Below, piece by piece: positions 1-5,531 of a stretch of 6,758 nt of DNA. The translations under genes and the position numbers were made by a program. How positions within the stretch are numbered: position 1 is the first letter of the stretch; every line of letters starts with the position of its first letter. The notes beneath the pieces were generated by a model. The model made no database searches, was not told the DNA's origin, and saw only the letters and a list, made by a program, of their open reading frames with translations. Source of the stretch: Intrasporangiaceae bacterium (lineage in GTDB: Bacteria > Actinomycetota > Actinomycetes > Actinomycetales > Dermatophilaceae); assembly GCA_012518475.1 (NCBI GenBank), contig JAAYSB010000167.1, forward strand, positions 1 through 6,758. Reading direction: 5' to 3'.

Positions 1-156
1 CGGGCCTTCGGGACAAGCCGTTGGCAATGAGCCAAGCCGGCCGCAGTGTTGGTCACCCGGTAATGATGAGTCCATGGTCACTCGCGAACCTCTTAAACGC
101 GCTCGCTTGAGCCTCTCTGCGGCTGGACCGCCAAGCACAGCGACGACCTGATCGGC

Positions 157-375
157 ATGCAACTCGATGCATGCGCCACCCTCGAAGACGAGGGTCGGGC
201 GACTCTGCATCCAGGGCGGGAACTGTCTACGATCTGGGAGGAACGACTTTGGTATGGCTATCGCGCAGCGCACACCATCGTCTCGACGCCAGAGGTTGTC
301 ACCCTGCTGGGGGTGACACAGATCGGCCCTGGCGGTTTCTCCGTCACGGCGAAGTTTGATGTAGCCCTCCCGTAG
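157..375 (+). CDS. Unassigned short ORF, possibly a gene remnant
   Basis: I do not recognise this 72-residue reading frame and assign no function. It starts at an ATG with no visible Shine-Dalgarno sequence. The frame is open back to a TAA at 94-96, so 20 sense codons precede the ATG without another good start. The C-terminal half (WYGYRAAHTIVSTPEV onward) alternates hydrophobic and polar residues like a beta-rich domain. There is no signal peptide, no membrane segment and no Cys/His metal motif. About two thirds of its third codon positions are G or C, lower than in the housekeeping genes to the right but not random. It could be a small protein, the C-terminal remnant of a larger gene that began left of the window, or a chance ORF. 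The next gene is convergent. Confidence 0.25.
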   Translation: MQLDACATLEDEGRATLHPGRELSTIWEERLWYGYRAAHTIVSTPEVVTLLGVTQIGPGGFSVTAKFDVALP

Positions 376-467
376 GACGCCGTCCTCCCGGTGCGGCGAC
401 CGCTATCGACACTGGAAGCAACATCCGACTTTGCCGCGCTGAGCGTGGCCGCACGCTATTGCCGGAC

Positions 468-922
468 TCAGATCGGGTGACACAGCGTCGCAGGCGCCCG
501 CGCTTCGCTTAGAGGGTGAAGTGGCCCGGGGGGGAGGCTGCGTACGACACAGAACTCGTTGCCCTCGGGGTCGGTCATGACGACCCAGCTGGAGTTGGCG
601 GGTGCGAGATCGGTGGCCACGGCGCCGAGAGCCTGCAGGCGGGATACCTCCCCGGCTTGGTCGTCGTCGATCGGTGAGATGTCCAAGTGGAGCCGGTTCT
701 TGCCGGACTTCGGCTCCGGAACCCGGACAAAGACCAGGCCCGGGGCGGCAGGACGGAACCAAGAGCCGCGAGGTACTCCTCATCACTGCCCGCACCGGGT
801 CCGATCTCGACCAGGTCCTCGCGCTCGTCCAGGACCTGGTAACCGATGGCTGCCGCCCAGAACCGAGCGAGGGTGGCCGGGCCGGCGCAGTCGATGGCGC
901 ACCCTTCGAGGCGTGAGGTCAT
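468..922 (-). pseudogene. VOC-family (glyoxalase-like) protein, frameshifted
   Basis: Two overlapping minus-strand frames together make one vicinal-oxygen-chelate protein of the glyoxalase-like type. The first frame starts at ATG 922-920 (MTSRLEGCAIDCAGP, then ARFWAAAIGY), the usual N-terminal beta-alpha unit. It loses similarity after roughly residue 50. The second frame carries PGLVFVRVPEPKSGKNRLHLDI and then WVVMTDPEGNEFCVV, the characteristic second half, and stops at 468-470. Going from one frame to the other needs one extra base. The 455-nt span is one base short of a multiple of three, which agrees with a single-base deletion. The likeliest place is near the C4 run at 742-745 (RC CCGCCCCGGG), although any site within about 735-780 would do. 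About 20 residues after FCVV exceed the usual family end. VOC members include dioxygenases, isomerases and antibiotic-binding proteins, so the substrate cannot be named. A sequencing error is the main alternative to true decay. Confidence 0.75.
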
Positions 923-1078
923 GCACCACGTCTGGCCACCACAATTCGAAGAAGGCCACTGATTTCTCCGAGCAGTCAGACCGTCGAAGTCACGAGCAAC
1001 GACGCGCGCACAAGCCGCGTCACGCGCATCGCCTCAGTGACTATTGTGTACACCCGGCCGCCGCCACCACAATCGCGG

Positions 1079-1297
1079 ATGAGGGGTCGACGAGCCAGAG
1101 GAGCAGGCATCGGCCTGCTGGTTGGAATCGCGCTCAACCTCCTCCTCATCGGCCTCCCCACGATCCTCTCGGGTGACACCTACGAGATCGGCGACTCGAT
1201 GGTCTTCATGGGAGTGCCCATCTTGATTGTCAGCCTCGCTGCGGGCGCCCTCATCGGGGCACCTCACGCACGCACCCGACCGCAGCCATTCCGGTGA
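1079..1297 (+). CDS. Small two-helix membrane protein, unknown function
   Basis: No family is recognised. From ATG 1079 the product is 72 residues. It has an Arg-rich N-terminus (MRGRRARG), a first hydrophobic helix at about residues 9-30, and a short polar loop (SGDTYEIGDS). A second hydrophobic helix covers about 41-61, and the tail is basic and Pro-rich. The positive charge at both ends suggests that both termini are cytoplasmic with a short outside hairpin. A GTG at 1037 in the same frame would add 14 Pro-rich residues. I prefer 1079 because the basic residues then sit directly before helix 1, and because a weak promoter-like pair (TTGTGT 1044-1049, CACAAT 1068-1073, 18-nt spacer) would place transcription at about the ATG. 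Neither start has a Shine-Dalgarno sequence. It diverges from the broken VOC gene across about 150 nt, and the HIT gene follows in the same direction. Confidence 0.5.
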   Translation: MRGRRARGAGIGLLVGIALNLLLIGLPTILSGDTYEIGDSMVFMGVPILIVSLAAGALIGAPHARTRPQPFR

Positions 1298-1403
1298 TGA
1301 GTCCCTAGGCGTCACTTCTCGACGTCTGCTCGGGGCACGCACCGCTCTGCCCGCGTCCAAGGACGCACTGTCATGCCGCTGTCGGGACGTAAGCGGCCGC
1401 TCG

Positions 1404-1416
1404 TAGAGTGGGTACA
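1404..1416 (+). promoter_or_regulatory. Candidate -10 element for leaderless transcription of the HIT gene
   Basis: TAGAGT at 1404-1409 fits the actinobacterial -10 consensus TANNNT. It ends 6 nt before the ATG at 1416, so transcription would begin at or next to the start codon. No purine-rich Shine-Dalgarno sequence lies at the normal spacing, which agrees with a leaderless mRNA. A -35 is not convincing: the sequence at the right distance is around TGTCGG at 1380-1385. This is inferred from sequence only. Confidence 0.45.
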
Positions 1417-1835
1417 TGCCTGAGAGTCCGTCGGCTACATGCCTGTTCTGCGAGATCTCGCGCGACAGCGCAGAGGCGAGCATCGCCGCTAGTGACGAAC
1501 TGACCGTGGCCTTTATGGACGCATACCCCGTCGCCCCTGGGCACGTGCTCATCGTTCCCCGCCGGCACGTTTCCTCGTTGGATGACCTTGGACCTGACGA
1601 GGGTGCCGCATTGTGGGACATGACGCAGGTGATGGCCCGGAGGGTCAAGGCGAAGCACGCACCGGCGGTGAATCTGCACCTGTCCGACGGCGCAGAGGCC
1701 GAGCAGGATATTGCGCACGTGCACATGCACGTTGTTCCACGGCATAGGGACGACGCTGTCGCGATCGAGCTGCCGGGCACGCGCGCGACAAGGGACGAGC
1801 TCGACCGCGCTGCCGCATCGCTTGCCGATGACTGA
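1416..1835 (+). CDS. HIT-family (histidine triad) nucleotide hydrolase/transferase
   Basis: This is a 139-residue HIT-domain protein of typical full length for the HINT-like branch. The N-terminus has a CLFCEI motif (Cys9, Cys12), the CxxC that helps bind zinc in many family members. VAFMDAYPVAPGHVLIVPRRH (31-51) is the conserved beta-hairpin that leads to the substrate pocket. The catalytic triad motif is HVHMHVV at 101-107, with His101, His103 and His105 and preceded by QDIA. Family members hydrolyse nucleoside phosphoramidates or related AMP-X compounds through a covalent nucleotidyl-histidine. The exact substrate here is unknown. It is a cytoplasmic protein without signal or membrane segments. 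The reading frame is intact, unlike its neighbours on both sides. The phosphotransferase pseudogene is convergent, 64 nt away. Confidence 0.92.
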   Translation: MPESPSATCLFCEISRDSAEASIAASDELTVAFMDAYPVAPGHVLIVPRRHVSSLDDLGPDEGAALWDMTQVMARRVKAKHAPAVNLHLSDGAEAEQDIAHVHMHVVPRHRDDAVAIELPGTRATRDELDRAAASLADD

Positions 1836-1863
1836 CCGTTCGCTATTGCCGCGTATCGGTCTG

Positions 1864-1883
1864 CCGAGCGGCGGGCTGCTCGG
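1864..1883. terminator. Hairpin between convergent genes, possible bidirectional terminator
   Basis: CCGAGC (1864-1869) and GCTCGG (1878-1883) form a 6-bp stem with an 8-nt loop. It lies in the 64-nt gap between the HIT stop and the end of the phosphotransferase frame, where a terminator serving both strands is expected. There is no clear U-tract on either side, which is common for actinobacterial terminators but weakens the call. Confidence 0.35.
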
Positions 1884-1899
1884 ATGCGGATCAATTTGC

Positions 1900-2826
1900 C
1901 TATCGCAGTTGGACCCCGACTTCTGCTGCGACTTTCTCGACCATCGAGGTGAGCCGGTCGACCCGGGCGGGCATGGTGACTCGGTAGTTGGCGATCGTGA
2001 GAAGGCCTGGACCGACGAAGGCCCAGGCTCGGGCACGGGTCCAGGTCGCGTCGTCGACTCTGGACGCACGACGGAATGCTTCACGGCCTGGAGCATCGAA
2101 GATGCTCTAGGCATAGAGCAGGTCGATGGAGCGGTCACCGACCCCGATGCCGCCGAAGTCGATCACGCCGGCCAGCTGTCCGTCCTCGTGAACCAGGACG
2201 TTCTCCTCAGACATGTCGGTGTGGACCCAGCACGGGGCCTCGGAGGCCGGAGGGACATCTCGTAGTCGCTGCCAAGCCGTGCGGACACTGGTTGGATCGA
2301 AGAGGTCGGTGAGCTCGGCTGCCGCTTGCTCAGTCCAGCTGTCGATGGTGTCCGTGACAGGTTCCCCACAGCGGTAGCCCCAGCGCTCGGGTCCGGGTGC
2401 GACATCGGTGACGTCGATGTCGTGCAGGCTCTGGAGGAACTCTCCTAGGGACTCTGCGAGGAGCAGCCGGCGGGACTCTCCGAGAGCGAGAGGCAACTCT
2501 CCAGGCAGCCACGAGACGACCGACCATGGTCGAGGGAAGTCGTCGCTCGGCTGCCCGACCACGACGATCTCCGGTACGGCGGCGGGTAAACCGGGCGCGA
2601 GATGGGGAAGCCACGCCACCTCGTTCTCCAGATCAACCACGTAGTCGGACGAGCGAGGCATCCGGATCGTCAGCGTCTCGCCGACCCGGAATACCCAGTT
2701 GCTGCTCCCCGACGCTGGGCTGGGTCGGATATGTAGGTGCGCAAGGTCTGGCGCCTGGTCGTGCAGGAGAAGCCTCACGAGCTCCGGCTGCGGCACAGGA
2801 GCGGCAGCGTCAGGGACGGTGTTCAT
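1900..2826 (-). pseudogene. Aminoglycoside phosphotransferase (APH)-family kinase, interrupted by an in-frame amber codon
   Basis: The frame runs from ATG 2826-2824 to a TAG at 2109-2107 (codon 240). It then continues in the same frame for 68 sense codons to a second TAG at 1902-1900, giving a 308-codon gene of normal family length. The N-lobe has NWVFRVGETLTIRMPRS (43-59), in which the ATP-lobe strand ends in Arg rather than the textbook Lys. The catalytic loop is VHTDMSEENVLV (201-212, Asp204 and Asn209). The metal-binding motif is IDFGG (222-226, Asp223), followed by GVGDRSIDLLYA. After the stop come DAPGREAFRR, DDATWTRARAWAF and NYRVTMPARVDRL, which look like the normal C-terminal helical subdomain. 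The stop occupies the position where relatives often have Trp (LYAW), so TGG to TAG is the simplest origin. A TTG at 2862 would add 12 residues but is less natural. APH-fold proteins phosphorylate aminoglycosides, macrolides, or small metabolites such as choline or homoserine. Drug resistance cannot be inferred. The first 239 residues hold the catalytic motifs but lack the C-terminal helices that usually form the substrate pocket. Confidence 0.85.
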
Positions 2827-2893
2827 GGGTACAGGGTCTTCGGCCACCGCGTTGCGGGGCAACTCATTTCCCGCACGGTCCGTTCATGCCGCA

Positions 2894-2926
2894 CTGAGCG
2901 TGGCTCAGACCTGTCCTCTCCAGGAC
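2894..2926 (-). other. Two small adjacent inverted repeats upstream of the phosphotransferase gene
   Basis: CTGAGC-GTG-GCTCAG (2894-2908) is a perfect 6-bp stem with a 3-nt loop. Next to it, GTCCT-CTCC-AGGAC (2913-2926) is a 5-bp stem with a 4-nt loop. Both lie in the 70-100 nt before the phosphotransferase start. They could be mRNA leader hairpins or an operator. Short stems like these are frequent in GC-rich DNA, so confidence is low. Confidence 0.25.
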
Positions 2927-2995
2927 GTTCTGGGTCGAGGTGGGCATGGTCACGACGGTCTGTGGCCGATCCCACACTGCTTCGGTCCCAGCCAC

Positions 2996-3025
2996 GCGGA
3001 CTTTGGTGGACTGAAGTGGACTCTT
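2996..3025. repeat. Three direct GYGGACT repeats spaced exactly 10 nt
   Basis: GCGGACT (2996-3002), GTGGACT (3006-3012) and GTGGACT (3016-3022) follow each other with a 10-nt repeat length, and a related TTGGAC occurs at 3031-3036. The period is close to one DNA helical turn, so the copies face the same side of the helix, as in iteron-like or multi-site regulator binding regions. The array sits between the tRNA-Pro terminator hairpin and the phosphotransferase gene, a likely promoter region for the latter. No binding protein is known from the sequence. Confidence 0.5.
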
Positions 3026-3051
3026 CGCTATTGGACGTATGTTGCACGAAC

Positions 3052-3069
3052 GGGCCTTCGGAAAGGCCC
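3052..3069 (-). terminator. Terminator-like hairpin after tRNA-Pro
   Basis: Read on the minus strand, GGGCCTT-TCCG-AAGGCCC is a perfect 7-bp stem with a 4-nt loop, starting 30 nt after the tRNA 3' end. The TCCG loop matches the stable UNCG tetraloop pattern, though it is closed by a U-A pair. The following bases (GTTCGTGC) contain no real U-tract. Its place directly after the tRNA supports an end-of-transcript or 3'-processing role. Confidence 0.6.
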
Positions 3070-3098
3070 TGCAGCCCTCTGACCTGCACAAACATCGG

Positions 3099-3172
3099 TC
3101 GGGCTGACAGGATTTGAACCTGCGACCCCCTGACCCCCAGTCAGGTGCGCTACCAAACTGCGCCACAGCCCG
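3099..3172 (-). tRNA. tRNA-Pro (anticodon GGG)
   Basis: The minus strand folds into a complete 74-nt cloverleaf. The acceptor stem is CGGGCTG/CAGCCCG with discriminator A, and the D arm is GCGC/GCGC. The anticodon stem is CCTGA/TCAGG with loop CTGGGGG, giving anticodon GGG. A 5-nt variable loop follows, and the T arm has a TTCAAAT loop with one G-U pair in the stem. The C1-G72 pair at the end of the acceptor stem is typical of bacterial tRNA-Pro. It decodes CCC and CCU. The 3' CCA is not encoded (genomic ACCG follows), as is usual in many actinobacteria, so it would be added by the CCA-adding enzyme. The tRNA 3' end faces the degraded left half of the window, the side where tRNA-targeting elements would insert, but no integrase or att copy is visible here. 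Confidence 0.97.
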
Positions 3173-3177
3173 TGGCT

Positions 3178-3193
3178 GCTCTCCGAGGAGAGC
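3178..3193 (-). other. Perfect hairpin in the tRNA-Pro 5' leader
   Basis: GCTCTC-CGAG-GAGAGC on the plus strand is a 6-bp perfect stem with a 4-nt loop, ending 5 nt before the mature tRNA 5' end. If the promoter at 3201-3206 is right, this hairpin is nearly the whole precursor leader that RNase P would remove. It could alternatively help end der transcription. Confidence 0.4.
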
Positions 3194-3200
3194 GACCGTC

Positions 3201-3233
3201 AGATTACCCCACCATGACGTGGTGAGCGTAATC
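3201..3233 (-). promoter_or_regulatory. Inverted repeat overlapping a candidate tRNA-Pro -10 element
   Basis: On the plus strand GATTAC (3202-3207) pairs with GTAATC (3228-3233), and inside it CACCA (3210-3214) pairs with TGGTG (3220-3224) around a 5-nt loop, with a small internal loop between the two stems. The structure lies 23 nt past the der stop, so it may be the der terminator. On the minus strand its distal arm gives TAATCT (3206-3201), a good TANNNT -10 placed to start transcription near 3194, about 20 nt before the tRNA. The -35 is unclear. The element could serve either role or both. Confidence 0.4.
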
Positions 3234-3256
3234 CGTTCCGGTGAGGGCGGGTCCGG

Positions 3257-4780
3257 CTATCGGCTGCGCTTCTCGCGGACCCGGACGGATACCTCGATCG
3301 GGGTGCCCTCGAAGCCGAACTCCTCCCGGAGGCGACGCTCGACGAAGCGGCGATAGCCGGCCTCGATGAAGCCCGAGGCGAAGAGAACGAAGCGCGGCGG
3401 ACGGGTCGAGGCCTGCGTGGCGAAGAGGATCCGGGGCTGCTTGCCGCCGCGGACCGGGTGCGGGTGGGCGGCGACGACCTCGCCCAGGAAGGCGTTGAGC
3501 CGGCCTGTGGAGATGCGGGTGTCCCAGGACTCCAGGGCCCGCTCGATGGCCGGCACGAGCTTCTCGACGTGGCGGCCGGTCTGCGCCGAGATGTTCACCC
3601 GCGGCGCCCACGGGATCTGGACGAGCTCCCGGTCGATCTCGCGCTCGAGGTAGTAGCGGCGCTCCTCGTCGGTGGTGTCCCACTTGTTGTAGGCGATGAC
3701 GAGGGCGCGTCCGGCGTCGATGACCTGCTGGACGACGCGGATGTCCTGCTCGGCGATCGATTCCCCCGCGTCGATGAGGACGACGGCGACCTCCGCCTTC
3801 TCCAGGGCGGTCTGGGTCCGCAGGGACGCATAGAAGTCGGCACCACGGGTCTGGTGGACGCGACGGCGGATTCCGGCGGTGTCGACGAACCGCCAGGTCT
3901 TGCCACCGAGCTCGATGAGCTCGTCGACGGGGTCGCGGGTCGTGCCGGCGACATTGTCGACCACCACCCGGTCCTCGCCGGCGAGCTTGTTCAGGAGGGA
4001 GGACTTGCCGACGTTGGGCCGCCCGATCAGGGCGACCCGGCGGGGCCCGCCCTCGAGATCGATGCCACCGTGGGCGGAGAACTCCGGCAGGACCTCGAGC
4101 ACGGCGTCGAGCATGTCGCCGCTCCCCCGGCCGTGCAGGGCCGAGACCGGCCAGGGCTGGCCGAGTCCGAGGTTCCACAAGGCTGCGGCATCAGCCTCGA
4201 AACGTTGGTCGTCGACCTTGTTGGCGACGAGGACGACAGGCTTGCCGGAACGACGCAGCAGTCGCACGACAGCCTCATCGTCGTCGGTGGCACCGATGAC
4301 CGCGTCGACGACGAACATGACGACGTCGGCCATCTCGATGGCGACCTCGGCCTGCTCGGCGACTCGCAGGTGGATGCCGGTGGCGTCGATCGCCCAGCCG
4401 CCGGTGTCGAGCAGGGTGAAGCGGCGGCCCGTCCACTCGGCCTGGTAGGCGACGCGGTCGCGCGTGACACCCGGGACGTCCTCGACGACCGCCTCGCGAC
4501 GGCCGATGATCCGGTTGACCAGTGTCGACTTGCCGACATTGGGACGGCCGACGACGGCGACGACGGGGAGCGGGCCGGTCTCGATCGCCCGGCTGTCGTC
4601 GTACTCGCCCTCGAGGAGCGCGCGGTCCTCGTCGGTGAGGTCGAAGTCCTCGAGACCGGCACGCAGGGCACGCTCGACGTCGGCGTCATCGACCTCGCTC
4701 GAGCCCGCAGATCCGACGCTGGGGTCGGTCACGGACGGATCGGAGGCGATGGGCTCCTCGGTCTGGTCGGTGCTGGTCAT
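3257..4780 (-). CDS. der: Ribosome biogenesis GTPase Der (EngA)
   Basis: This 507-residue protein has two tandem GTPase domains and the C-terminal KH-like domain that define Der, which binds the ribosome and is needed for 50S subunit maturation. Domain 1 has GRPNVGKST (78-86), DTGG (125-128) and NKVD (187-190). Domain 2 has GRPNVGKSS (253-261), DTAG (300-303) and NKWD (365-368). The KH-like region is about 420-507 and includes RPPRFVLFASG. The roughly 65-residue acidic N-terminal extension (DDADVERALRAGLEDFDLTDEDRALLEGE region) is longer than in enterobacterial Der and is common in actinobacterial forms. I chose ATG 4780-4778 because a strong GGGGGAG lies 9-10 nt upstream. The frame stays open far upstream through plsC, but this is a GC-rich shadow. 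It is the last gene of the tyrA-cmk-plsC-der operon, 55 nt after plsC. All nucleotide-binding motifs are intact. Confidence 0.97.
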   Translation of the reverse strand: MTSTDQTEEPIASDPSVTDPSVGSAGSSEVDDADVERALRAGLEDFDLTDEDRALLEGEYDDSRAIETGPLPVVAVVGRPNVGKSTLVNRIIGRREAVVEDVPGVTRDRVAYQAEWTGRRFTLLDTGGWAIDATGIHLRVAEQAEVAIEMADVVMFVVDAVIGATDDDEAVVRLLRRSGKPVVLVANKVDDQRFEADAAALWNLGLGQPWPVSALHGRGSGDMLDAVLEVLPEFSAHGGIDLEGGPRRVALIGRPNVGKSSLLNKLAGEDRVVVDNVAGTTRDPVDELIELGGKTWRFVDTAGIRRRVHQTRGADFYASLRTQTALEKAEVAVVLIDAGESIAEQDIRVVQQVIDAGRALVIAYNKWDTTDEERRYYLEREIDRELVQIPWAPRVNISAQTGRHVEKLVPAIERALESWDTRISTGRLNAFLGEVVAAHPHPVRGGKQPRILFATQASTRPPRFVLFASGFIEAGYRRFVERRLREEFGFEGTPIEVSVRVREKRSR

Positions 4781-4787
4781 TGGACCA

Positions 4788-4796
4788 TTCTCCCCC
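4788..4796 (-). promoter_or_regulatory. Ribosome binding site of der
   Basis: The minus strand reads GGGGGAGAA ending 7 nt before the ATG at 4780. It fixes the der start within a frame that is open much further upstream. An ATG inside this stretch (4788-4786) opens only a 3-codon frame whose TGA overlaps the der ATG, and it is too near the ribosome site to be a likely real start. Confidence 0.75.
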
Positions 4797-4835
4797 ACGT
4801 CCCGGGATGCCCCGCGCATGGACGTGCGTCGCGGG

Positions 4836-5531
4836 TCAGACGACGAGGTCGGGTGGAATATCGGTCGGCAGCGGAATGCGGTGATACGCAGAGGCGGCGG
4901 TGACGTGATCGGCGAGCCGGCTGCGGACGTCCTCAGCGGCCCGCTCGAGCCGGACCCGTCCAGGCACCCCCTGGATCGGGTCGACACTGAACGGCTCACC
5001 GAGGTCGAGGACGAGACGCGAGCGCAGTCTCGGCCACGAGTTGGCCAGATCGCCCGTGAAGCGGGTGCCGAGACATGCCACGGGGACGACGACTGCCTCG
5101 GACTGGAGGGCGAGCCAGGCTGCCCCCTTGCCCGCCTCAGCGAGATCACCCCGGCCGCGGCCGCCCTCGGGGAAGATCCCGAGCAACCCACCACGGCGCA
5201 GCACTCCCAGCGCCCGTGCGAGCGCGGTGCGATCCCCGTGCTCCTGGCTGATCGGGATCTGACCGGAGGACCGCAGGAACCTGCCGTGCAGTCCGGTGAA
5301 GGTCTTGTCGAGGACGAGGAAGTGACCGGCCCGGGGAAGGCAGCCGAAGGCGAGCGGGCCGTCCAGGAACCCCGTGTGGTTGATGATGACGATGACCGGC
5401 CCGTCGGGTGGCATCCGCCCCGGGTTGGTGACCTCGACATCCCACAACCCACGCAGGATCGGGCGGGCTGCACGACGGAACCACCGGCTGCGCCACTCCT
5501 CTGGAGGCTCTGTGTCGAGCGCCGTCGTCAC
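4836..5531 (-). CDS. 1-acyl-sn-glycerol-3-phosphate acyltransferase (PlsC/LPLAT family)
   Basis: This 231-residue protein matches the glycerolipid acyltransferase fold. Motif I is NHTGFLD (51-57), containing the catalytic HX4D pair His52 and Asp57. The motif II region is GQIPISQ (90-96). Motif III is FPEGGRG (120-126), and motif IV is VPVACLG (149-155). The family transfers an acyl chain to lysophosphatidic acid to form phosphatidic acid at the inner face of the membrane, although some actinobacterial members use other acceptors. Motif III is unusual: the common form is FPEGTR, and here Gly replaces Thr while Glu and Arg remain. There is no strong transmembrane segment, so membrane association is probably peripheral. 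The start is GTG 5531-5529, preceded by AGGAG 5 nt upstream and overlapping the cmk stop as GTGA, which implies translational coupling. I leave the symbol empty because the exact acceptor is not certain. Confidence 0.9.
   Translation of the reverse strand: MTTALDTEPPEEWRSRWFRRAARPILRGLWDVEVTNPGRMPPDGPVIVIINHTGFLDGPLAFGCLPRAGHFLVLDKTFTGLHGRFLRSSGQIPISQEHGDRTALARALGVLRRGGLLGIFPEGGRGRGDLAEAGKGAAWLALQSEAVVVPVACLGTRFTGDLANSWPRLRSRLVLDLGEPFSVDPIQGVPGRVRLERAAEDVRSRLADHVTAASAYHRIPLPTDIPPDLVV

Noticed and set aside
935..1073. GCCACCACAAT repeated at 935-945 and 1063-1073
   Set aside because: Only two copies, no consistent relation to a promoter, and a length expected by chance.
1034..2138. Minus-strand ORFs of 255-286 codons around the HIT gene
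   Set aside because: They lie antisense to the intact HIT gene, have no recognisable motifs and conflict with its histidine-triad frame.
1..3061. 11-nt direct repeat CGGGCCTTCGG at 1-11 and 3051-3061 as possible att sites
   Set aside because: Several 11-nt repeats are expected by chance in a window of this size, the 3051 copy is part of a terminator-like hairpin, and no integrase lies between them.
2864..3166. 100-codon minus-strand ORF starting inside tRNA-Pro
   Set aside because: Its N-terminus (MAQFGSAPDWGSGGRRFKSC) is simply the translation of the tRNA gene, a known type of false annotation.
3458..4903. Long plus-strand ORF (481 codons) opposite der
   Set aside because: It is antisense to a fully conserved Der sequence. 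Its product is biased in Gly, Asp, Val and Leu and has no domain. Long antisense frames are expected opposite high-GC3 genes.
4781..5473. Extension of der upstream to a 738-codon frame
   Set aside because: The extension is the plsC gene in another frame. The strong ribosome binding site at 4788-4796 and the family length support ATG 4780.
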